DNA of 6,249 nt from Actinomycetes bacterium (GTDB lineage: Bacteria > Actinomycetota > Thermoleophilia > Gaiellales > Gaiellaceae), in the NCBI GenBank assembly GCA_030624785.1, contig JAUXJK010000129.1, positions 1 through 6,249 of the forward strand, given 5' to 3'. Positions 1 to 5,762 of the stretch are shown one piece after another. Position 1 is the first letter of the stretch, and the number at the start of each line of letters is the position of its first letter. The position numbers and the translations under genes were made by a program. The notes below the pieces were generated by a model. It had not been told where the DNA came from. It saw only the letters and a list, made by a program, of their open reading frames with translations, and did no database searches.

Positions 1-885
1 GACACGATCGTGCGTGGCGGCGCTACCGCCATTGTGGCGTTCCTTCTGATGCCGGTATTCATCTTTGCGGTGAGACGTCGCTCGACAGCGCTCGTCGTTG
101 GTGGAGCGTTCGTCCTGCTCGCCGTTGCGCTCGTTCCGACGCTCTTTACTCAGTTTTCTGAACTCATCTCGCTGTCTCAGGCTCGACGCTTGCCCACGTT
201 TCTCCCGCTCGCGTTCGCGGTCGGAGGTGGAGCGCTCCTGCTGGCGAGGGCTCGGCACTATGCCGTCGCAGGAGCGTTAGCGCTCGGAGTGGCGCTCGTC
301 TTGATCTACCCGGCCGGAGCTGAGCAAGCTCGCTCGACGGGTTGGGCACTCTGGATTGGGCTTGCGGGAATCATCGCGGCGCTGCTGTTCGGGCGACGTC
401 TCGGTCGTACGCTCGAGATCGGCACGAACGGCTGGGCAACACTTATCGTCGCCGCGTTTCTCATACCCGTGTCGGTCGATGCGCTCGCGCGACTTGCAAA
501 GGAGCCGGCCGACCCGCGGGCGCTGCCGCCAAGCCTCGTCGAGGCTGTTCGTCAAGAGGTGGCGTTGGACGAAGTCGTGTTCGCGGATCTCGAGACCTCG
601 TATCGCCTTGCGGCGGCGGCGCCCGTTCCAATTGCTGCCGGTCCGCCGGCTCACGTGGCGCAGACGACGCCCAACCGCCCTTTCGAGCGGCGTCAGGATG
701 TCATTCGATTCTTCTACAGGGCGGGTGTTGATGACGCTCAGCGTGTGGAGCTCCTCGAGCAGTACGACGCGACCTGGCTGGTCGTGGATCGCACAAGAGG
801 CTTTCCGGAGGGCCTTATCTCGCAGTGGCCTAGCGTGCCCTATGACGATGGTCGCTACGCACTCCTGCGGGTGCCGCGGGGTTGA
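1..885 (+). CDS. Multi-spanning membrane protein with C-terminal soluble domain, possible GT-C-type glycosyltransferase (5' partial)
   Basis: The frame is open from base 1 to a TGA at 883-885. The GTG at 10 is preceded in frame by Asp-Thr-Ile and leads directly into a membrane segment, so it is probably internal and the true start lies left of the window. Counting from that GTG, hydrophobic segments lie at about residues 5-21, 25-46, 63-80, 84-101, 111-127 and 140-157. A soluble tail of about 130 residues follows (VVFADLETSYRLAA at 189-202, a Pro/Ala-rich GPPAHVA stretch at 211-217, and TWLVVDR at 255-261). Several hydrophobic spans plus an extracytoplasmic tail resemble the C-terminal halves of large GT-C or ArnT-like membrane enzymes, which use polyprenyl-phosphate-linked sugars. 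The family's catalytic N-terminal loop is not in the window, so the function is inferred from architecture and from the polysaccharide neighbours. It could instead be an uncharacterised membrane protein of the locus. Confidence 0.85.
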   Translation, partial: DTIVRGGATAIVAFLLMPVFIFAVRRRSTALVVGGAFVLLAVALVPTLFTQFSELISLSQARRLPTFLPLAFAVGGGALLLARARHYAVAGALALGVALVLIYPAGAEQARSTGWALWIGLAGIIAALLFGRRLGRTLEIGTNGWATLIVAAFLIPVSVDALARLAKEPADPRALPPSLVEAVRQEVALDEVVFADLETSYRLAAAAPVPIAAGPPAHVAQTTPNRPFERRQDVIRFFYRAGVDDAQRVELLEQYDATWLVVDRTRGFPEGLISQWPSVPYDDGRYALLRVPRG

Positions 886-948
886 TCCGCAGGTGGTGGC
901 CGACGTTGTGTTGGTGAGGCCGACCGTCCCCTCGCCCTCGCGTGTCGC

Positions 949-960
949 CACAATGGCCTG
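949..960 (+). promoter_or_regulatory. Candidate -10 element for a leaderless transcript starting at ATG 961
   Basis: The hexamer CACAAT at 949-954 matches TATAAT at four of six positions, including the important A at position 2 and T at position 6. If its last T is at -7, +1 falls exactly on the A of the ATG at 961. No Shine-Dalgarno-like purine run precedes that ATG, as expected for a leaderless message, which is common in Actinobacteria. No good -35 box is seen at the usual distance (926-931 reads GTCCCC). This is the largest gap between genes in the window, so it is the most plausible internal promoter site. The match is weak and could be chance. Confidence 0.25.
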
Positions 961-2190
961 ATGCGAGTCCTGATCGTCAGCCTCTACTGGCCTCCCGCTG
1001 GGGGTCCAGGTGTGCAGCGTCCGCTGAAGCTCGCTGGACACCTCCGAGAGCTAGGTGCCGACGTTCACGTGCTGGCACCCGACGATCCCAAGTGGTTACA
1101 TCGAGACGATTCTCTCTCCGACCCAGCGGGCGTGACGGTTCATCGAGCGCGCAACATCGGCCCGCGGTCGCGTCGTCCTGGAGAGGAGCTCCACGGGCTG
1201 ACAGGAATAGCGCGCGCGCGTGCACATTCGAGCCTCGCGTTTCGCCGCTTGCTCGTTCCCGATGCAGCGGTGATCTGGAACGCGACTGCCATTCCTGCGG
1301 CGCGACGTATCGCCCGCGAGCACGACATTGACGTTGTGCTTACGACGTCTCCGCCTGGATCCGTCCACTTCGTAGGGGCCGCGTTGGCCCGCTCGGGCCG
1401 CGCTCGCTGGGTTGCCGACCTGCGCGACTCGGTTGCGCGGCACTCCCAGCGGCGCCATGACATTCGCGGAGAGCAGCGGCTCGCGCAGCTGGTCGCGAAA
1501 CGAGCGAGCGCAGTCGTGTGCGCCTCCGAAGCGATAGCTGAAGAGATGCGGGTCGAGGGGGCCGGTGACCGCGTCCGCATGATCGGCAATGGCGCCGACT
1601 TCGACGAGTTCGATGGGCTTGAGTATCACGCTTCGGGCGGCTTCAGAATCACACACACGGGCAGCTTCTTCGGGGCGCGTGATCCGCAGCCGTTTCTCGA
1701 GGCGCTCTCTCGTGTCGAAGGGGATGTCGTTGCACGGTTCGTTGGCGATTTTCGACAGAGGGACCGTGAGTACGCTGAATCTCTCGATCTTGCTGAACGA
1801 ATCGAGCTGATTTCTTATCTGCCGCGGCGCGAGGCTCTGGCACTTCAGCGCGACTCCGAGGCGCTGCTACTGCTGATCCCCCACGCGGGCGGCCGTGGTC
1901 GTGGAGTGCTGTCGGGGAAGGTGTTCGAGTATCTCGCGGCCGATCGTCCGATCCTCGCCCTCGTTCCGCCACTCGGGGAGGCCGCCCGGCTGCTTCAGGA
2001 GACGGCCACAGGGACGGTCGTCGATCCGGTCGACATCGAAGGGACAGTGGGCGCTCTTCAGGAACTGGTCGATCGGCACGCTTCGGGAGACTTGGCCGCA
2101 ACGACGATCTCACCGCAGACGAGACGGCGCCTTTCGCGCCGGACTCGAGCACAGGAGTTCATGGATGTGTTTGAAGACGTGACGTCGTGA
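961..2190 (+). CDS. Glycosyltransferase, GT4-type GT-B fold
   Basis: This 409-residue protein should transfer a sugar from a nucleotide donor to a growing lipid-linked oligosaccharide on the cytoplasmic side of the membrane. The N-terminal domain begins with the Gly-rich YWPPAGGPGVQRPLKLA (9-25), typical of this GT4 group. It continues with LTTSPPGSVHF (127-137) and WVADLRDS (150-157), the usual 'ADLRDPW'-like motif, and with VVCASEAIAEEM (185-196). The C-terminal donor domain shows GNGADF (209-214), HTGSFFGARDP (232-242) and LSGKVFEYLAADRPILAL (317-334), where Lys320 and Glu323 are the likely nucleotide-sugar contacts. The classical E-x7-E motif is not clear, as in many members with this N-terminus. 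The length is normal for the family. The ATG start puts the first beta strand at residue 2, although no ribosome binding site is visible. Its stop overlaps the next gene by four bases. Donor and acceptor sugars cannot be told. Confidence 0.9.
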   Translation: MRVLIVSLYWPPAGGPGVQRPLKLAGHLRELGADVHVLAPDDPKWLHRDDSLSDPAGVTVHRARNIGPRSRRPGEELHGLTGIARARAHSSLAFRRLLVPDAAVIWNATAIPAARRIAREHDIDVVLTTSPPGSVHFVGAALARSGRARWVADLRDSVARHSQRRHDIRGEQRLAQLVAKRASAVVCASEAIAEEMRVEGAGDRVRMIGNGADFDEFDGLEYHASGGFRITHTGSFFGARDPQPFLEALSRVEGDVVARFVGDFRQRDREYAESLDLAERIELISYLPRREALALQRDSEALLLLIPHAGGRGRGVLSGKVFEYLAADRPILALVPPLGEAARLLQETATGTVVDPVDIEGTVGALQELVDRHASGDLAATTISPQTRRRLSRRTRAQEFMDVFEDVTS

Positions 2191-3566
2191 GTGTCGCGAG
2201 CGCTCCCGCGCCGGCAACCTCGCTTGCGGCGCCTCGCGCAATCAGCGCGACAATCGTTGCTGACTTCCTGCTTCTGGCGACGGTATTCACGATCACTCTC
2301 TCGAACGTTCGCTGGACGATTGGCACTGCTGACGTCAACCTGTCCGACATTCTTGCGAGTGCGTTCGTCGTTGCCTTCCTCGTGGCCCAGATCGGAAGTC
2401 GTCGCCATGTCTGGCCTCGATCTGCGTTCGTCGTCGCCGCCTTCTTCGCGCTCTTCGCGGTTGTCTATCTCGGGGGGTATTTCAACCTCGACACGGTCGG
2501 AGACCGCGACCAGTGGCTGCGAGGAATGGTCAAGTTCGCGATCCACTTCGTGTTCCTCATCGTCGCCGTTGTTCATCTCTCGCGACGGTCCGAGCGTTTC
2601 TACTGGCGCGCCCTCGCGTGGTTTACGGCGGGTCTCGTTGCGAATGGGATCTATGGACTCGTCGAGCTTGGGTACGCCGAAACTGCAGGTGGGAACCTGG
2701 ACAAAGCGATCCTCACGCCAATCGGTAGCTACCAACGAGGAGGCATCAACGTCTTCGGCGCGGTCGACGGCGCCGACGTTTTCCGCCCGAATGCGCTCAC
2801 CCTTGATCCGAACCATCTCGGGATCATGCTGATCGTTCCGCTGCTCGTCTTACTGCCCATCTACCTGCGCCTTGGTCGAGGGCATCGACTGAGAACCCCG
2901 CTCGCCATCGTCCTCGGCTTTCTGGCGCTCGTCGAGTTGTCGACGCTGTCGAGGAGCGGCCTACTCGGCATCGGGGTTGGTCTCGCGATTCTGGCCATTC
3001 CGTATGCGCGACGAATGTTCTCCGCCCGGCTCCTCGTGCCGCTCGCCGGCCTGGCCGCCATCGTGGCGATCATCGTCGCGCAACGCGCCGACTTCTTCGC
3101 GCAGGTATTTCGTGCCCGAACGTCGGTTGGTGGAAACTCGACTCGTATTCATCTCGAGTTCTACGAGCTGCTCGGTCCGGTTATTCGCGATCACCCAACG
3201 TTCGGACTCGGCCTGAACACCTTCTCTACCTACTTCGAATTCATTACGGGGCGCAGCAACTTCGGTCCGCACTCCTACTACGTCGCTGTACTGACCGAGA
3301 CAGGCATCATCGGAGGCGTACTGTTCGTGGCCTACATGGTCTATCTCGGGCTGCGGCTGCGGCTGCTCCACAAGATCGGCCGACGTCTACTCGCGGCCGG
3401 GAACGAGACCGGGGCGCTCGTCCGACCTCTTGCTTTCGGGCTCAGCGCGGCTCTCGCCGGCACGCTTGTGGCGAACGCGTTCTACCTGACTATTCAGTTT
3501 TACTACTTCTTCGTACTGGTGCTGTTCATCGTCGCCGCACCCCTCGTGTTCTGGCGCCGCGCATGA
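2187..3566 (+). CDS. O-antigen ligase/polymerase family membrane protein (Wzy_C/WaaL-like)
   Basis: This 459-residue polytopic protein should polymerise or transfer polyprenyl-diphosphate-linked oligosaccharides on the outer face of the membrane. Hydrophobic segments lie at about 22-39, 53-70, 79-97, 113-130, 142-160, 210-228, 238-251, 257-272, 281-298, 366-388, 413-433 and 436-456. The family signature is present: RPNALTLDPNHLG (200-212), LSRSGLLGIGVG (254-265), then an outer loop with RTSVGGNSTR (311-320), DHPTFGLGLNTF (335-346) and PHSYYVAVLTETGIIG (361-376). His362 in PHSYY matches the 'HS' position needed in WaaL enzymes, and Arg311 or Arg320 could bind the carrier phosphates. The start is the GTG in the GTGA overlap with the preceding stop, pointing to translational coupling; GAAGA at 2173-2177 is only a weak ribosome binding site. 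Ligase and polymerase cannot be separated by sequence. Polymerase fits the setting among glycosyltransferases beside an initiating enzyme. Confidence 0.9.
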   Translation: MSVASAPAPATSLAAPRAISATIVADFLLLATVFTITLSNVRWTIGTADVNLSDILASAFVVAFLVAQIGSRRHVWPRSAFVVAAFFALFAVVYLGGYFNLDTVGDRDQWLRGMVKFAIHFVFLIVAVVHLSRRSERFYWRALAWFTAGLVANGIYGLVELGYAETAGGNLDKAILTPIGSYQRGGINVFGAVDGADVFRPNALTLDPNHLGIMLIVPLLVLLPIYLRLGRGHRLRTPLAIVLGFLALVELSTLSRSGLLGIGVGLAILAIPYARRMFSARLLVPLAGLAAIVAIIVAQRADFFAQVFRARTSVGGNSTRIHLEFYELLGPVIRDHPTFGLGLNTFSTYFEFITGRSNFGPHSYYVAVLTETGIIGGVLFVAYMVYLGLRLRLLHKIGRRLLAAGNETGALVRPLAFGLSAALAGTLVANAFYLTIQFYYFFVLVLFIVAAPLVFWRRA

Positions 3567-3579
3567 ATTTCCTGGACAC

Positions 3580-4575
3580 GTGCGCGTCGTAGTTCTCACA
3601 ACGAGCTATCCAAGGCACGCCGAGGATTTCGCGGGCCGCTTCGTGGCGGACAGCGTCGAGCGCCTTCGCGCGCGCGGGCTCCAAATGGACGTAGTGGATC
3701 CGACCTACTTTCGGGATTTCGGGTTGGCGGAGGCCGGTATTGCGGCAGGACTTCGCCGCAAGCCGTGGTTGGCGCCGCCGCTCCTCGCGTCGATGGTGAG
3801 CGCAACCCGGCGAGCCGCGCGCGATGCGGATCTTGTACACGCCCACTGGCTACAACTTGGCCTCGTTGCGATGGCAAGTCGCCGTCCGTATGTCGTGACC
3901 TTGCATGGAAGCGACGTCGAGCTTGCCCAACGTTCTCAGAGACTCTCGCGAGCGATTCTGCGGCGAGCTCGCGTCGTTGTGTGCGTTTCGAGCTCGTTGG
4001 CGGAGTCGGCGAGTGCACTTGGTGCTTCGGATCCTGTCGTGGTTCCCAACGGCATCGAGCTGCCCGACGCGGTCGAACCGGAGGAGACCCCGCCTCATGT
4101 CCTATTTGCAGGACGCCTATCACGGGAGAAGGGAGTCGAAGACCTCCTGGAAGCGTCGGCAGGGTTGGACGTTCGTATTGTCGGAGATGGGCCGCTGCGC
4201 AACAGAGTGCCCTCGGCAAGCGGTTTCGTATCGAGGGCTGAGCTGTCAGGGCTCTATGGCCGGGCAGCCGTCGTCTGCTGCCCATCGAGGCGAGAGGGGT
4301 TCGGTCTCGTCGCCGCAGAGGCCATGGCTCATGGACGACCCGTTGTTGCAACAAGCGTCGGTGGCCTCTGCGATCTCGTGCGACATCGCGAAACGGGTCT
4401 GCTCGTCCCGCCTGAGGACCCGGCGGCACTAAGGGTTGCGCTCGATGAGCTGCTTGCAGACAAGAGCCTTCGGGTACAGCTGGGGCACGCGGGTCGCGAG
4501 ATGGTCGCCTGTCGCTTTGGGTGGAGCACGGTGACGGATCAGCTTCAAGCGGTGTACCGCGCCGCGCTCACCTAG
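3580..4575 (+). CDS. Glycosyltransferase family 4 (GT-B, retaining)
   Basis: This 331-residue protein is a second sugar transferase of the assembly line, acting on the cytoplasmic side. It starts with LTTSYPRHAEDFAGRFV (6-22), followed by DLVHAHW (84-90), VVTLHGSDVELA (105-116), VVCVSSSLAESA (133-144) and VVPNGIELP (154-162). The C-terminal donor domain has VLFAGRLSREKGVEDLLEA (174-192), VRIVGDGPLR (198-207) and the E-x7-E motif EGFGLVAAE with Glu239 and Glu247. It ends with GRPVVATSVGGL (252-263) and GLLVPPEDP (273-281). All core parts of a retaining GT4 enzyme are present, though the protein is somewhat shorter than the usual 370-400 residues. The GTG start lies 13 bases after the upstream stop with no good ribosome binding site, so coupling is likely. 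It is supported because homologues of this type begin right at the first beta strand (MRVVVLTTSYPR). The sugar specificity is unknown. Confidence 0.92.
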   Translation: MRVVVLTTSYPRHAEDFAGRFVADSVERLRARGLQMDVVDPTYFRDFGLAEAGIAAGLRRKPWLAPPLLASMVSATRRAARDADLVHAHWLQLGLVAMASRRPYVVTLHGSDVELAQRSQRLSRAILRRARVVVCVSSSLAESASALGASDPVVVPNGIELPDAVEPEETPPHVLFAGRLSREKGVEDLLEASAGLDVRIVGDGPLRNRVPSASGFVSRAELSGLYGRAAVVCCPSRREGFGLVAAEAMAHGRPVVATSVGGLCDLVRHRETGLLVPPEDPAALRVALDELLADKSLRVQLGHAGREMVACRFGWSTVTDQLQAVYRAALT

Positions 4576-4590
4576 CGTCGAGGCCCCCGA

Positions 4591-4602
4591 GGCTCCCGAG
4601 CC
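4591..4602. repeat. Short inverted repeat just before the GT2 gene
   Basis: GGCTC and GAGCC flank a CC dinucleotide, so a small hairpin (four pairs with a CCCG loop) could form in the RNA. It covers the GAG at 4598-4600, the only ribosome binding site-like bases at a proper distance from the GTG at 4608. There is no T tract after it, so it is not a terminator. An inverted repeat this short is easily found by chance in GC-rich DNA. Confidence 0.3.
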
Positions 4603-4607
4603 AGGGC

Positions 4608-5762
4608 GTGTCGAGAACTACACTCGCGAGCGTGTGGGCCGTCGAAGTCGTCTTCTGGAGCAGCCTGGGCCTTCTGGCCTGGACGCACCTGGGCTACCCG
4701 ATCTTTGCGTGGGTGCTAGCTCGCGTGCATCCAAAACGGATAGTGGTCGCAGATTCGACGCCACAGATAGCGCTCATCATCGCTGCACACAACGAGGAGG
4801 ACGTCCTCGAGCGTCGCATAGCCAACCTGCTCGAGCTCGACTATCCCGAGCACGCGTTACAGATCGTGATCGCCTCGGACGCGTCGACCGATGCAACCGA
4901 TGCAATAGCCGCGCGTTTCGCGGCGACGCACGAGCGGGTTCAGCTGCTTGTATTTCCTCGTGGCGGCAAGGTGGCTGCCCAAGATCGAGCTGTTCGGGCG
5001 ACGGATAGCGAGCTGATCGCGTTCTCCGACGCCAACGCGACCTGGGCTCCCGATGCCCTTCGCTGGCTCGTGCGACCTTTCGCCGACGAGCGAGTCGGAT
5101 ACGTATGTGGTCGTCTGCGCCTTGAGCGCGCCGATGGATCAAATCGCGAGGGTGCGTACTGGCGATACGAGCTCTGGCTTCGAGCTCAGGAGTCGGCGAT
5201 GGGATCGGTGACCGGTGGGAACGGTTCTGTGTACGCGGTTCGGCGTTCCGACTACGCCGAAATCGACACGCGATTCGGACACGACCTCTCGTTCCCCTAT
5301 GTCATGGCCCAGGGTGGCCGCCGAGCCGTGTACGAACCTCGCGCGCTTGCGTTCGAGAAGCCATCACGGGATCTCGAAGATGAGTTCAAGCGCAAGGTTC
5401 GGATGTTCGAGCACTGCTGGCTGATGGTGCTTCGCGGCGGGATGTTCCGTGGGGGCGGCACCATCTTCATTACCCAGCTCATTTCCCATCGCCTGCTGCG
5501 CTATGCAAGCGGTGTGTTGCATCTCGCCCTGCTCGCTTCGAGTGTGGCGCTCGCAAGTAGCGGCATCGTTTTCGCGCTCGTCCTCGCACTGCAGCTCGGT
5601 GGGCTTCTGCTGGCGGGTGCTGCCCGGGTTGGGCTTCGTGTCCCGGGCAGCGGGCTGGCGCTCTACTACGTTCTGATTACGTCGGCGACGGTCGTCGCGC
5701 TCGTCCGCTACCTTCGTTTCGGCGTGCCGGCGGTATGGGAGAAGGCCGAGGGCACGCGTTGA
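4608..5762 (+). CDS. Membrane-anchored glycosyltransferase family 2 protein
   Basis: This 384-residue protein adds a sugar from a nucleotide donor by the GT-A fold, inverting mechanism. The order is an N-terminal membrane segment (about 12-38), a cytoplasmic catalytic domain (about 53-275) and C-terminal membrane segments (about 300-340 and 348-367). Motifs seen: IALIIAAHNEEDVLERRI (54-71), IVIASDASTDAT (86-97), RGGKVAAQDRAV (118-129), FSDANATW (139-146, metal/donor site with Asp141), GGNGSVYAVRR (203-213), GHDLSFPYVMAQGG (224-237, Asp226 in the catalytic-base position) and EFKRKVRMFEH (259-269, in place of QxxRW). I chose the GTG at 4608 because it lies 32 bases after the previous stop and just ahead of the first membrane segment. 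An in-frame GTG at 4521 would overlap the previous gene by 55 bases and add 29 Arg/Pro-rich residues. GTG 4632 is also possible. Synthase-like processive activity cannot be excluded, but a single-sugar transferase fits the cluster better. Confidence 0.88.
   Translation: MSRTTLASVWAVEVVFWSSLGLLAWTHLGYPIFAWVLARVHPKRIVVADSTPQIALIIAAHNEEDVLERRIANLLELDYPEHALQIVIASDASTDATDAIAARFAATHERVQLLVFPRGGKVAAQDRAVRATDSELIAFSDANATWAPDALRWLVRPFADERVGYVCGRLRLERADGSNREGAYWRYELWLRAQESAMGSVTGGNGSVYAVRRSDYAEIDTRFGHDLSFPYVMAQGGRRAVYEPRALAFEKPSRDLEDEFKRKVRMFEHCWLMVLRGGMFRGGGTIFITQLISHRLLRYASGVLHLALLASSVALASSGIVFALVLALQLGGLLLAGAARVGLRVPGSGLALYYVLITSATVVALVRYLRFGVPAVWEKAEGTR
5748..5752 (+). promoter_or_regulatory. Ribosome binding site supporting the TTG start at 5759
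   Basis: GAGGG ends six bases before the TTG at 5759-5761. A second purine run, GGAGAAGG at 5738-5745, lies a little further up. This is the best Shine-Dalgarno-like sequence before any gene in the window. It supports a TTG start inside the TTGA overlap with the stop of the GT2 gene. Confidence 0.55.

Noticed and set aside
886..960. Possible terminator or small RNA in the gap after the first gene
   Set aside because: No stable stem with a T tract and no RNA-like structure could be seen in these 75 bases.
277..1041. Long minus-strand open frame (254 residues) across the first gene and the gap
   Set aside because: It lies opposite a clear membrane protein gene and the start of a GT4 gene. Its product is an Arg/Glu/Thr-rich string without domains, a GC-rich shadow frame.
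2058..2816. Minus-strand open frame of 252 residues opposite the GT4/ligase junction
   Set aside because: Its composition is dominated by Arg, Glu, Asp and Ser, and it covers two well-supported plus-strand genes.
3596..4429. Minus-strand open frame of 277 residues opposite the second GT4 gene
   Set aside because: The plus strand carries an intact GT4 enzyme with all motifs. The antisense product is Arg/Pro-rich with no recognisable fold.
4576..4607. Possible terminator between the second GT4 and the GT2 gene
   Set aside because: The only hairpin is four to five base pairs with a tiny loop and no T run follows, so transcription probably continues.
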